Of a DNA stretch of 64,000 bases, positions 49,197-58,124 are shown one piece after another (the stretch's first letter is position 1; each line of letters starts with the position of its first letter). Under the pieces are notes generated by a model, which saw nothing but the letters and a program-made list of their open reading frames with translations, had not been told where the DNA came from and did no database searches. This stretch comes from an uncultured Colwellia sp. (GTDB lineage: Bacteria; Pseudomonadota; Gammaproteobacteria; Enterobacterales; Alteromonadaceae), in assembly GCA_913062815.1 (NCBI GenBank), contig CAJXWZ010000001.1:186001-250000 (forward strand), in the 5' to 3' direction. The translations under genes were made by a program, and so were the position numbers.

Positions 49197-49727
49197 ATGG
49201 TAATACCTTCGGCCTCTAACAAACAAGAAACCTCGCCTTTCGGCTTAACTTACTTATCAAGATTCTTACTTGTTTTAATCATTTTGCAAGGTTTTGTTTA
49301 TTTTGCTCACACCACGCCGGCCATATTTCAATTAATTCAACACACAATTACCAACACCGTTGCTTATATTTACCAAGTAATTGCTGAACCTGTGATTGTA
49401 GATAAAAATACTTTAAGACACACACCTGCTGGGCAATACCTCATTGTTAACAATGAGTGCACGGGTTTAATGCTAGTTGCAACTGTATTTTCGGCGATTA
49501 TTGCTTGCCAACATTCATGGCTTGCAAAATTAAAAATGTTAGCTATGGCTATTTTGCTCTTACAATGCGAAAATATTTTTCGAATAACTCACTTACTATA
49601 TGAAATAAAAAAAGAAAATAATAATTTTGAGTTTTATCACTTGTATATATGGCAAGCACTAAACTTTATTGCTGCGATAATTGTCATTATAAGTGTTGAA
49701 AGAATATTTGGAGATAATAAACAGTAA
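49197..49727 (+). CDS. short exosortase (XrtH-like size class)
   Basis: A 176-residue multi-helix membrane protein with the three exosortase active-site residues in order: Cys88 in NNECTGLMLVATVFSA, Arg129 in CENIFRITHLLYE and His148 in FYHLYIW. The length is that of the short exosortase/archaeosortase forms such as XrtH rather than the longer PEP-CTERM enzymes. The family cleaves C-terminal sorting signals of exported proteins at the membrane and transfers the product to an unknown acceptor. First gene of a tight operon: its stop codon is followed at once (0 nt) by the ATG of the small glycine-rich protein. Assignment to a named subtype needs a profile search. Confidence 0.82.
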   Translation: MVIPSASNKQETSPFGLTYLSRFLLVLIILQGFVYFAHTTPAIFQLIQHTITNTVAYIYQVIAEPVIVDKNTLRHTPAGQYLIVNNECTGLMLVATVFSAIIACQHSWLAKLKMLAMAILLLQCENIFRITHLLYEIKKENNNFEFYHLYIWQALNFIAAIIVIISVERIFGDNKQ

Positions 49728-49904
49728 ATGAATAGAATTGTCTTTTGTGTCTTAACTATGTTTATTACCGTTATTCCGTGGTTCACTTTCGCTGGCGGTG
49801 GCGGTGGCGGTGGCGGTGGCGGTTCCAGTGTGCCTTCATTACATATTGCATTACAAGCACTTATTATTGTTTTCATTGCGACTATTTATCACAGAAAAAA
49901 GTAG
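49728..49904 (+). CDS. 58-residue glycine-tract protein with CTERM-like tail (putative exosortase substrate)
   Basis: A 58-residue protein in three parts: an N-terminal signal segment of 22 residues (MNRIVFCVLTMFITVIPWF, ending TFA), ten consecutive glycines (residues 23-32), and a C-terminal part: Ser-Ser, then VPSL, a hydrophobic helix (about residues 38-53, with ALQALIIVFIA) and a basic tail (residues 55-58, HRKK). That is the plan of a CTERM sorting signal: short motif, membrane helix, basic cluster. Signal peptidase would be expected to cut after TFA and leave an N-terminal Gly; the exosortase would cut near VPSL. Only 1 nt separates it from the acyltransferase start. The Gly codons form the perfect 30-nt repeat (GGCGGT)x5. 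Function unknown; it is probably the substrate of the upstream enzyme. Confidence 0.72.
   Translation: MNRIVFCVLTMFITVIPWFTFAGGGGGGGGGGSSVPSLHIALQALIIVFIATIYHRKK
49794..49823. repeat. (GGCGGT)x5 microsatellite encoding ten glycines
   Basis: Thirty bases of perfect six-base repeat, much richer in GC than the surroundings, inside the small glycine protein gene. Slippage in units of six would add or remove two Gly without shifting frame. It also explains the poly-Pro and poly-Ala-Val readings in other frames. Confidence 0.95.
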
Positions 49905-49905
49905 C

Positions 49906-51495
49906 ATGATTGCAGCTGAGGAGAAAAACCTCTTTAACTCTGTTGTGCAACCAATAAGCATTGAGAATCAACTTAATGCTCTTTTGTTAGCTTTACTTAC
50001 CGTAATACTTTTTTACCTAGCCTTCCCTAGTGGTGGCATTGCTGAACTTGCTTGGATTACCCTAGTTCCCGTAATTATCGCCCTCTATTCTAGCAACCAA
50101 CGTAATGCCTTTATGCTTGGGTTATTAGCTGCCACATTAGGTTGGATGTGCTCTATTTGGTGGGCCGTTGAGGGTGTTGCCCAAATAACCTCTTCCACTG
50201 AAAATATCGTTTTACCTGTGATATTTTTCTTTTGCCTACTGTCTGCGTTACCTTATGCTGTGGCTTGTTGGTTGCATGTTCGCCTGAAATTAGGGAGTTC
50301 ACTATATGGTGCTTTTGCTTCAGCGGTAATTTTCACCGTACTAGCTAATTATATTCCCCATGTTTTACCCGGCAACCTGGCACACGCTCTATACCTAAAA
50401 CCTTCATTGATTCAACTTGCTGATGTTGGTGGGGTTGCCTTGGTATTTTTTATAATTCATGCAGTAAATATACTAATAGCGAACGGGATAACATTATTAA
50501 GAACCAATAAAACTCAGGCAACACAATGCTTTGTTATGGCAGTTATTATATTTCTCGGCAATTATTCCTATGGCCAATACAAAATACGATATTCAGCTAA
50601 TATTACTACCCCAGCTAAATCTATTAATATCGCTATAGTGCAACCAAATATTGATACTAAAAATCGTACACGCGAAGATTGGCAGCAAGAGCAGAAAAAA
50701 CTTAAAACAATATTACAACGTGTTGATCAAGAGCAAAATATTGATTTAGCAATACTACCCGAAGTACCTGTTCCCATTTCTTATCAATACTATGAAGAAG
50801 ATAAAAAGTTTTTCACGCAAAACGTTTATAACACTCCCTTACTGTTAACAGCTATACAGCCAATCACAGCGTTGGACTCAACAAATGCCAGTTATTTTAA
50901 TACCATGGAATATATCAATCATAACGCTGTACAACAGCGTTATAACAAACAAGTGTTACTACCTTTTGGCGAGTACTTACCTTTTGAGCAGCAACTTCCT
51001 TGGTTGAGAAAAGTATTTCCTTATGCTCCAAACTATATACCAGGTGAACAAACCGAAAACTTCATTATTCAAGGTGAATCTGAAGCTATTACCGCCATTC
51101 CACTTATATGTTATGAAGCAGTATTTCCTAATATGGTAGCTAAAGGCGTTGCTCAAGGGGGTGAAATTATTATCAATAGTTCAAACGACGCGTGGTTCTC
51201 TGACAATAGCGGTCAAAAAGTTCATTTAGCTTTATCTATGTTTCGTAGTATCGAATATAGAAAATATTTAGTTAGAGCAACCAACACTGGAATAAGCGCT
51301 GTAATTGACCCTTATGGTCGTATTTTGTCTAACTCAAAAATAGCAACTAACACCGTAGGTTACTCTGTCTCAGAGATACAAATACAATCATTAGACAGTT
51401 TCTATCAACAATACCCCAATGTAATCAAAGCAATATTTTTCTTCATATCTTTAATCACTATCACTCGCTTTCGGAGAACAGATGCTAAAAATTAA
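49906..51495 (+). CDS. Lnt-family apolipoprotein N-acyltransferase, operon-specific paralogue
   Basis: A 529-residue protein with about six membrane helices followed by a nitrilase-superfamily domain. The Lnt catalytic triad is intact: Glu286 in LAILPEVPVP, Lys348 in YNKQVLLPFGEYLP and Cys402 in PLICYEAVFPN, with INSSNDAWFSDNSG downstream. Lnt enzymes N-acylate lipoproteins at the inner membrane. The real start is the ATG at 49906, just after the small protein stop; the longer frame to 49798 merely reads the glycine repeat out of phase. The setting (exosortase, glycine protein, ACP, KAS) implies a specialised role rather than housekeeping Lnt, which I would expect elsewhere. Confidence 0.88.
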   Translation: MIAAEEKNLFNSVVQPISIENQLNALLLALLTVILFYLAFPSGGIAELAWITLVPVIIALYSSNQRNAFMLGLLAATLGWMCSIWWAVEGVAQITSSTENIVLPVIFFFCLLSALPYAVACWLHVRLKLGSSLYGAFASAVIFTVLANYIPHVLPGNLAHALYLKPSLIQLADVGGVALVFFIIHAVNILIANGITLLRTNKTQATQCFVMAVIIFLGNYSYGQYKIRYSANITTPAKSINIAIVQPNIDTKNRTREDWQQEQKKLKTILQRVDQEQNIDLAILPEVPVPISYQYYEEDKKFFTQNVYNTPLLLTAIQPITALDSTNASYFNTMEYINHNAVQQRYNKQVLLPFGEYLPFEQQLPWLRKVFPYAPNYIPGEQTENFIIQGESEAITAIPLICYEAVFPNMVAKGVAQGGEIIINSSNDAWFSDNSGQKVHLALSMFRSIEYRKYLVRATNTGISAVIDPYGRILSNSKIATNTVGYSVSEIQIQSLDSFYQQYPNVIKAIFFFISLITITRFRRTDAKN

Positions 51496-51736
51496 ACAAC
51501 AAATACATGCCATTATTCGTGATTACACTGAAGCTAGTGAAGCGGAATATGGTCAGGCAAAAAGTTTTGCCGAGCTAAACATTGACTCTTTATCCATGGT
51601 CGAAATAATTTTTGATATTGAGGAAGCGTTTGATATTAAAATTCCTGATGAAACTGAACTAGATAAACGAGGACTCGCCATTAACAATTTCAATGATGTA
51701 TTAACAGTTGTCACCCAACTTGTTGAAAAAAAATAA
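51482..51736 (+). CDS. acyl carrier protein
   Basis: An 84-residue acyl carrier protein with the phosphopantetheine site at Ser36 in ELNIDSLSMVEIIFDIEE, and the normal acidic helix 2 and 3 (AFDIKIPDETEL). It overlaps the acyltransferase 3' end by 14 nt and is followed by a ketoacyl synthase after 5 nt. It is not in the fab cluster, so it is a second ACP dedicated to this operon. Confidence 0.9.
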   Translation: MLKIKQQIHAIIRDYTEASEAEYGQAKSFAELNIDSLSMVEIIFDIEEAFDIKIPDETELDKRGLAINNFNDVLTVVTQLVEKK

Positions 51737-51741
51737 TTAAT

Positions 51742-52959
51742 ATGCATGAACCTATTGTTGTCACTGGTTTAGGCTGTATTTCTGCTGCAGGTAATAATAT
51801 TGAAGCGTTTGAAGAGTGCCTCTTTTCTTCAAAAGTACAAAAAACCATAGCCCCAGTAACATTATTTCCTTTATCTAAAGGTGAAAACTACCTCGCAGCA
51901 GAAGTAAATGGCTTCAATAAAAGTGATCATTTCAATAAGAATGAACTTAAACTATTAGACCGATACGCACAATTTGCGGTAGTTTCTGCTAAAGAGGCTA
52001 TAAATAACGCAAAGCTCAATATTGCAGAGCACGACGCCACTCGAATTAGTGTTATTCATGGTACGAGTATTGGGGGGCAAGAAACGATTGAATATTCTTA
52101 TGCACAATTATTCGAGCAAGGAAATAAAAGAACACACCCCTTCACCGTACCAAAACTGTTACCCAGTGCTGCAACAAGTCAGATATCAATTCGATTTGGC
52201 ATCAAGGGACCAAGCTTTTCAACCTCTTCGGCTTGCTCTTCTTCTGGTCATGCCATTGCTATGGCTGTTTTAATGCTTCGTAGCAATTTAATTGATGTTG
52301 CAGTTGTAGGCGGAGCTGAAGCTTGTATTACCAAAGGCAACTTTATTGCTTGGGATGGCCTTAGAGTATTATCTAGCGATACCTGCAGACCATTTTCGTT
52401 AGGAAGAAGTGGTTTGGTCATTGGTGAAGGTGCGGGTACCTTAGTTTTAGAGAGAGAGTTTTTTGCCAAAACTAGAAAGGCGAATATTCTGGCTAAAATT
52501 TCGGGTATAGGTATGAGCTCTGATGCTCATAATGCAGTACAACCTCTCGCTGAAGGGGCGCAACAAGCAATGCAAGCAGCCCTCAATGATGCAAAGTTAT
52601 CATGTGATGAAATTGATTATATTAATGCACATGGCTCTGCAACTTCACAAAATGATCAATTAGAAAGCCAAGCAATAAACAGGATCTTTGCTGATAGCTC
52701 CAGTACGCCTTGGGTTTCCTCAACTAAATCTAGCCATGGCCATGTACTTGGAGCAGGGGCTGCTATCGAAGCAATAGCGAGTATTTTAGCCATTCAAAGA
52801 CAGGAAATTCCTCCAACGGCTAACTTTATTGAAACCGATCCCTTATGTGCAATTAATCTTGTCACCGAGCAAGGTGTTAAAACTGAAGTTAAAAAAGCCT
52901 TAAGTAATTCATTTGCTTTTGGTGGTTTGAATGTTTCACTTATTTTTGAAAAATACTAA
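51742..52959 (+). CDS. beta-ketoacyl-ACP synthase (FabF/NodE-like)
   Basis: A 405-residue condensing enzyme of the KAS II type. Active-site residues are present: Cys165 in STSSACSSSGHAIAMA, His297 in INAHGSATSQND, Lys329 and His334 in STKSSHGHVLGAGAA, plus the C-terminal SNSFAFGGLNVSL. It condenses malonyl-ACP with an acyl chain. With the adjacent ACP and an N-acyltransferase it is reminiscent of the rhizobial NodE/NodF pair, which makes a special acyl chain for NodA. No reductase or dehydratase genes accompany it, so the general fatty-acid enzymes would have to complete each cycle. Last gene of the operon. Confidence 0.92.
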   Translation: MHEPIVVTGLGCISAAGNNIEAFEECLFSSKVQKTIAPVTLFPLSKGENYLAAEVNGFNKSDHFNKNELKLLDRYAQFAVVSAKEAINNAKLNIAEHDATRISVIHGTSIGGQETIEYSYAQLFEQGNKRTHPFTVPKLLPSAATSQISIRFGIKGPSFSTSSACSSSGHAIAMAVLMLRSNLIDVAVVGGAEACITKGNFIAWDGLRVLSSDTCRPFSLGRSGLVIGEGAGTLVLEREFFAKTRKANILAKISGIGMSSDAHNAVQPLAEGAQQAMQAALNDAKLSCDEIDYINAHGSATSQNDQLESQAINRIFADSSSTPWVSSTKSSHGHVLGAGAAIEAIASILAIQRQEIPPTANFIETDPLCAINLVTEQGVKTEVKKALSNSFAFGGLNVSLIFEKY

Positions 52960-53103
52960 CTATATAGATAACTTGCATTGATTTTTGTTTAAAAGGCAAG
53001 AAACTCGTTGAAATTATAGTGAATTTCACCTAAGTTGAATTTACCTAGGTAATACTCTTATACTTAAGCAAGTAAGTATTTAAATAGCAGCAAAGGAATT
53101 TTT

Positions 53104-53565
53104 ATGAATATTCGCATTTCAGCCTTCATCACTTTATGGTCTGCTGCTGTTTTTAGTACAAATGTCATTGCTCAGGAAATTGCTATTTATCGCTGGGTCG
53201 ATGAAAATAATGTCGTGCATTTTAGCCAGCATCAGCCTCAACATACCAATTACTCCGAGCTAACAACTATTGCTTCTTATCAAGCGAAAAAGCAAGCAGA
53301 GCAACAACTTCCTTCACAACCGTCAGTTGATGAACAAATAGCTAACTTTGAAAAGGAGCAAGCTGAAGTATTAGCGAAGAACAAAGAAATTACTGAGAAA
53401 AACTGTAAAGCTGCTCAGTTGAATGAAAAAATGCTTAACTCCTTTGACAGTGTCATGATCACCGATGCAAAGGGTAAAAATAAAGCCTTATCGGATAAAG
53501 AGAAAAAAGCCCAGCTTGCCTTAAGTAAAAAACACATTGATATGTATTGCGACAAAGGTAGTTGA
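53104..53565 (+). CDS. DUF4124-domain exported protein
   Basis: A 153-residue protein: signal peptide (ending FSTNVIAQ) and an N-terminal DUF4124 domain (AIYRWVDENNVVHFSQHQPQ), followed by a charged, helical region (about 70-110) and a C-terminal NCKAAQLNEKMLNSF pattern. DUF4124 proteins are periplasmic or envelope-associated and of unknown function. AAAGGAA precedes the ATG. Convergent with clpB; 55 nt between the stop codons. Confidence 0.85.
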   Translation: MNIRISAFITLWSAAVFSTNVIAQEIAIYRWVDENNVVHFSQHQPQHTNYSELTTIASYQAKKQAEQQLPSQPSVDEQIANFEKEQAEVLAKNKEITEKNCKAAQLNEKMLNSFDSVMITDAKGKNKALSDKEKKAQLALSKKHIDMYCDKGS

Positions 53566-53619
53566 ACTTTTAAACCACGGTAAATTTTAATTGCTAACTT
53601 AAAGGATATGCATGTAAAT

Positions 53620-56190
53620 TTACTTAAACACTAGACTGCCATCTTCCACATCCAGCTTGATAGTAGTACCTACAGTAAACTTTCCTGCGAGTAGCTTTTG
53701 CGCTAATGGGTTTGCTATCCCTTGTTGAATAGCTCGTTTTAAAGGTCTTGCACCGAAAACGGGATCAAATCCAGCTGCTGATATTAACGCTATAGCCTTG
53801 GCGCTAACCGAAAAACCTAGTTCTTGTTCAGCCAAACGCTTTGACAATGCTTGAATTTGAATTTGAGCAATTTGACTAATTTGCTCAACGATCAATGGAT
53901 GGAAAACCACTGATTCGTCAATGCGATTAATAAATTCGGGTTTGAAGTGGTGACTTACTTCGCTCATTACTTGGCTTTTCATTTGTTGATAGTGACTGTC
54001 ATCGCCAAATTCTTGAATAATATCTGAACCTATATTTGAAGTCATGATAATAACCGTATTTTTAAAATCTACTGTTCTCCCTTGTCCATCGGTTAATCGG
54101 CCATCGTCCAATACTTGCAAAAGAATATTAAACACATCACTATGTGCTTTTTCAATTTCATCTAATAAAATTACTGAATAAGGCTTACGACGAACCGCTT
54201 CAGTTAAATACCCGCCTTCTTCATAGCCAACATATCCTGGAGGTGCCCCGACTAAACGAGCGACTGAATGCTTCTCCATAAATTCCGACATATCAATACG
54301 GACAAGTGACTCTTCGCTGTCAAAAAGGAAATAAGCTAACGCTTTCGTTAATTCAGTTTTGCCAACACCTGTTGGCCCTAAAAATAAAAAAGATCCAATA
54401 GGTTGATTTGGATCAGCTAAACCAGCCCGAGAGCGTCTAATAGCATTAGAAACTGAAGTAACAGCTTCGCCTTGGCCAATAACACGTTGATGTAGCTCTT
54501 TTTCCATATTTAGTAACTTTTCACGCTCCTGCTCCAACATTTTAGCCACGGGAATTCCCGTCGCCCGGCTGAGCACGTCTGCAATTTCAACATCCGTCAC
54601 TTTGTTTGCCAACAAACTCATTTCTTGCATTTCAGCTTGGCTTGCTAAGTCTAGTTGCTTTTCTAATTCTGGTAACTTGCCATACTGTAGCTCTGACATT
54701 AAGTTAAGATCGCCAGCTCTTCTTGCAGACTCTAATTCAATTCGGGCTTGTTCTAGGTCTTCTTTAATGGTTTGCGTGCCATAAAGCGCCGCTTTTTCAG
54801 TAGTCCAAACTTCATCTAATTCATCGTATTGCTGTTGTTTGTCATTAATTTTTTCTGATATTTCTGCTAAACGTTTTACAGAAGCATCATCCGAGTCTTT
54901 TTCAAGTGCTTTTTGCTCTAGTTTAAGCTGAATCAGGCGTCGTTCAAGGCGATCTAGATCTTCAGGCTTTGAGTCCATTTGTAAACGAATACTTGAAGCA
55001 GCCTCATCAATTAAATCAATCGCTTTATCTGGTAATTGTCTATCACTAATATAACGATGAGAGAGCGTGGCAGCTGCGACAATGGCAGGATCGGTAATAT
55101 TAACGCTATGATGTAATTCATAACGCTCTTTTAAACCACGCAATATTGCCACAGTATCTTCAACACTAGGCTCTTCTACAAGTACCTTTTGAAAGCGTCG
55201 CTCTAATGCGGCATCCTTTTCTATGTATTGACGATATTCATCTAAAGTAGTGGCACCAACACAATGTAAATCACCACGCGCTAAAGCTGGTTTTAGCATA
55301 TTACCAGCATCCATGGCTCCGTCAGTTTTTCCTGCGCCAACCATGGTATGTAACTCATCAATAAACAAGATGATCTGACCTTCTTCTTTCGCTAACTCAT
55401 TGAGCACCGATTTCAACCGTTCCTCAAATTCACCACGATATTTTGCTCCCGCCACCAAAGCACCCATATCTAACGATAATACTCGCTTATTTTTTAAACC
55501 TTCAGGCACTTCATGATCAACAATACGTTGAGCTAACCCTTCAACAATGGCTGTTTTACCTACCCCCGGTTGACCAATTAATACCGGATTATTTTTAGTA
55601 CGACGTTGGAGAACTTGCAATGTCCTTCGGATCTCATCATCACGTCCTATAACTGGGTCTAGCTTTCCTTGCTCTGCTCGTTCAGTTAAATCCACTGTGA
55701 ACTTGTCTAAAGCTTGGCGTACACCCTCAGCATTAGGATCGTCAACTTTTTGACCACCACGTATATGCTTAATTGCGTCTTTAATTCGTTGTTCACTTGC
55801 GCCTAACTGCTTTAAAATTTTGCCTAATGCACCTTTATCTTCAAGTGCTGCAAGTATAAACATTTCAGATGATATATATTTATCCGACATTTTCTGTGCA
55901 TGTTTATCGCACAAATTAAATAGTTTCCCTGCAGCTGCTGATAACTGAACGTCGCCGCCTGTCCCTTGAATTTGGGCCAATGATTGTAGTGCTTCTTCAA
56001 CTTTCACGCGTAAGGTACGTACATCAACGCCAGCACTTTTTAAAAGTGGAATAACCGAGTTACCATTTTGGTTGAGTAATGACAACATCAGATGGATTGG
56101 CTCAATAAACTGATGATCACGACCTAATGCTAACGATTGTGCATCGGCAATAGATTCTTGAAAAGATTGTGTAAATCGGTCTAAACGCAT
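53620..56190 (-). CDS. clpB: ATP-dependent disaggregase ClpB
   Basis: An 856-residue Hsp100 protein with the full domain order: Clp N-domains at about 1-145 ([16 protein letters not shown]), AAA1 with [13 protein letters not shown], the coiled-coil middle domain at about 410-530, AAA2 with [14 protein letters not shown], and the C-terminal small domain. Walker B motifs ([22 protein letters not shown]) are intact. ClpB with DnaK rescues aggregated proteins after heat stress. It is transcribed alone, with a heat-shock-like promoter candidate just upstream. Confidence 0.97.
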   Translation of the reverse strand: MRLDRFTQSFQESIADAQSLALGRDHQFIEPIHLMLSLLNQNGNSVIPLLKSAGVDVRTLRVKVEEALQSLAQIQGTGGDVQLSAAAGKLFNLCDKHAQKMSDKYISSEMFILAALEDKGALGKILKQLGASEQRIKDAIKHIRGGQKVDDPNAEGVRQALDKFTVDLTERAEQGKLDPVIGRDDEIRRTLQVLQRRTKNNPVLIGQPGVGKTAIVEGLAQRIVDHEVPEGLKNKRVLSLDMGALVAGAKYRGEFEERLKSVLNELAKEEGQIILFIDELHTMVGAGKTDGAMDAGNMLKPALARGDLHCVGATTLDEYRQYIEKDAALERRFQKVLVEEPSVEDTVAILRGLKERYELHHSVNITDPAIVAAATLSHRYISDRQLPDKAIDLIDEAASSIRLQMDSKPEDLDRLERRLIQLKLEQKALEKDSDDASVKRLAEISEKINDKQQQYDELDEVWTTEKAALYGTQTIKEDLEQARIELESARRAGDLNLMSELQYGKLPELEKQLDLASQAEMQEMSLLANKVTDVEIADVLSRATGIPVAKMLEQEREKLLNMEKELHQRVIGQGEAVTSVSNAIRRSRAGLADPNQPIGSFLFLGPTGVGKTELTKALAYFLFDSEESLVRIDMSEFMEKHSVARLVGAPPGYVGYEEGGYLTEAVRRKPYSVILLDEIEKAHSDVFNILLQVLDDGRLTDGQGRTVDFKNTVIIMTSNIGSDIIQEFGDDSHYQQMKSQVMSEVSHHFKPEFINRIDESVVFHPLIVEQISQIAQIQIQALSKRLAEQELGFSVSAKAIALISAAGFDPVFGARPLKRAIQQGIANPLAQKLLAGKFTVGTTIKLDVEDGSLVFK

Positions 56191-56263
56191 GAATACTCTC
56201 CTGCCCGATAAAAATTAATAACTTGGGCTTATGAATTAGTCTACTCTACAAAAGTTAAGTATA

Positions 56264-56291
56264 ACATTAGGACTACTTTAGAGTTTTTCAA
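56264..56291 (-). promoter_or_regulatory. candidate sigma-32 heat-shock promoter of clpB
   Basis: Reading on the minus strand, TTGAAA is followed after 14 nt by CCTAATGT. The sigma-32 consensus is CTTGAAA, 13-15 nt, CCCCATnT; the -35 is close and the -10 matches at five of the seven defined positions. It sits about 75 nt before the clpB start. Confidence 0.45.
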
Positions 56292-56350
56292 TATTGAACT
56301 GGCGATAAATATGATTCACAACAAGTTAGCAGTCGCTTTTATTGAGATAA

Positions 56351-57169
56351 TTAACACAAACAAATAAGTGTTGCCATTCGGCCTGTAACCGAGCTTTTAC
56401 GATAAGAGTAATATTTTTGCTCGTTTTCATAAGTACATTCGGCTAAATTACTAATTTTAGTAATGCCAAGTCGCTCTAATTGTAATGCTGCAATTTTCTG
56501 TAAATCGGCAAAGCACTTATCTTTTATTGTTTCAGTAAAGGCATAATTAAAAGAATCACCTTGTTGAAGGAATTGCAGCTTTACTTCACTGCCTACTTCA
56601 AACGCTCTTGACGAAATACATGGACCTAGCCATGCGTACACTTCATCTGCAGGCGTTTTCATTTTAGCCAATGTGTTACTAATGATATTAGTCGATAGCG
56701 GACGCCAACCTCCATGGATAACGGCTATTTCATCTGCTTTTTTCGACACCAATAATATCGGCAGACAATCAGCTGTCATTACCGCTAAACACGTGTTTTT
56801 CTCTCTGGTGATAGCTGCATCAGCAGTAAGTGCTTGCTCGGAGACATTGGTAATCACAACAACGTCATTACCATGAACTTGCTCAAGCCACTGAGTTTTT
56901 GAATTTAAAGGCAGGTGGTTTTGCAAACATTGACGATTATTGCGTACACGTTTGGCACAATCACCTACATGTAGACCAAGGTTAAAACTTTCATAAGGAC
57001 TCACTTGATGAAAGGGGGTTTTCTCAGGTGTTTCACGTGTTGTTTGAATGGCCAGAACCTTGTCAGCAATTTTATTTGATATTGCGAACTCATCTACTGG
57101 CCATTGTACAAACTCAAAAGCGGAGGTTGCTAATGAGGTTTTTACTTGCTTAGTACTCTTCTTGAGCAT
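56351..57169 (-). CDS. pgeF: peptidoglycan editing factor (YfiH/laccase-domain)
   Basis: A 272-residue multicopper-like protein of the YfiH/PgeF family: NLGLHVGDCAKRVRNNRQ, LEQVHGNDVVVI, ADAAITREKNTCLAVMTADC, VIHGGWRPLSTNII and WLGPCISSRAFEVG, ending in YSYRKSSVTGRMATLI. PgeF keeps muropeptide biosynthesis specific to L-alanine by editing mis-made UDP-MurNAc products. It overlaps rluD by 20 nt and follows it in the same operon, the usual gammaproteobacterial rluD-pgeF-clpB order. Confidence 0.93.
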   Translation of the reverse strand: MLKKSTKQVKTSLATSAFEFVQWPVDEFAISNKIADKVLAIQTTRETPEKTPFHQVSPYESFNLGLHVGDCAKRVRNNRQCLQNHLPLNSKTQWLEQVHGNDVVVITNVSEQALTADAAITREKNTCLAVMTADCLPILLVSKKADEIAVIHGGWRPLSTNIISNTLAKMKTPADEVYAWLGPCISSRAFEVGSEVKLQFLQQGDSFNYAFTETIKDKCFADLQKIAALQLERLGITKISNLAECTYENEQKYYSYRKSSVTGRMATLICLC

Positions 57170-58124
57170 TTAACTTATTATCAGCTTGCAGTAATTCAAC
57201 TAACTCAACAAAATCATCCGGTAAGTCAGCATGCCAAGTCATCAATTCACCGGTTACAGGATGATATAAAGAAAGCATAGCAGCATGAAGCGCTTGACGT
57301 TTAAAACTTCTTAGTTTAGCTAATAGTTCTGGTGTTGAATTTTTTGGTGGCCGAGGTCTGCCACCATAAACAGGATCACCTACCAACGGATGGGTAATAT
57401 GTGACATATGCACGCGAATTTGATGGGTACGCCCTGTTTCAAGGCGTAAACGTAAGCGTGTGTGTAATCGATACTTTTCCATGACTCGGTAATGGGTAAC
57501 GGACGGACGGCCTGAAAAAGCGACAGCCATATGCGTACGTTTGGTTGGATGTCTACCTATAGGCTCATCAACAATGCCGCCAGCAGTCATTAAACCATTC
57601 GAAACAGCTTCATATTCCCGGGTAATTTCTCTAAGTTGCAAAGCTTCAACTAAGTTTGTTTGGGCGGCAATTGTTTTTGCCACAACCATCAAACCTGTTG
57701 TGTCTTTGTCTAAACGATGAACAATACCCGCACGCGGTACAACTTCTATTGCAGGATGATGATGCAATAAAGCATTTAGTACTGTGCCATCTGGGTTACC
57801 AGCACCAGGGTGAACAACTAAACCGGCAGGTTTGTTAATCACCAAGATGTCATCATCTTCATAGACGATATCTAACTTAATATTTTGCGCTTCAAATCGT
57901 TGTTCTGCTTCAACTTCAGCATCAATGGTTATCTCCTCACCACCATACATTTTTTCTCTAGCTCGGGTTAACACTTCGCCATTTACATGAACACACCCAG
58001 CTAAAATCCAATCTTTTAAGCGTGAACGTGAATAATCAGGAAACATTATTGCTAAAGTTTGGTCTAAGCGTTTACCTAAACACGAATCAGGAACAATATC
58101 CTTATGTTGAATTATCTCAGCCAT
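57150..58124 (-). CDS. rluD: 23S rRNA pseudouridine synthase RluD
   Basis: A 324-residue pseudouridine synthase: an N-terminal S4 domain (GKRLDQTLAIMFPDYSRSRL, DWILAGCVHVNGEV) and catalytic domain with IVHRLDKDTTGLMVVAKT (Asp nucleophile in RLD) and RLETGRTHQIRVHMSHITHPL. It modifies helix 69 of 23S rRNA. It is divergent from bamD, as in many gammaproteobacteria, and leads into pgeF. Confidence 0.96.
   Translation of the reverse strand: MAEIIQHKDIVPDSCLGKRLDQTLAIMFPDYSRSRLKDWILAGCVHVNGEVLTRAREKMYGGEEITIDAEVEAEQRFEAQNIKLDIVYEDDDILVINKPAGLVVHPGAGNPDGTVLNALLHHHPAIEVVPRAGIVHRLDKDTTGLMVVAKTIAAQTNLVEALQLREITREYEAVSNGLMTAGGIVDEPIGRHPTKRTHMAVAFSGRPSVTHYRVMEKYRLHTRLRLRLETGRTHQIRVHMSHITHPLVGDPVYGGRPRPPKNSTPELLAKLRSFKRQALHAAMLSLYHPVTGELMTWHADLPDDFVELVELLQADNKLNAQEEY

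Noticed and set aside
49637-49876. Minus-strand ORF rich in proline.
   Set aside because: It is the reverse reading of the glycine repeat and exosortase tail, with no independent support.
49798-49905. Longer start for the Lnt-like gene, giving a poly-Ala-Val N-terminus.
   Set aside because: This frame only reads the GGCGGT repeat out of phase. The 58-residue frame has a signal peptide, a Gly tract and a CTERM-like tail and ends 1 nt before the natural ATG of the acyltransferase.
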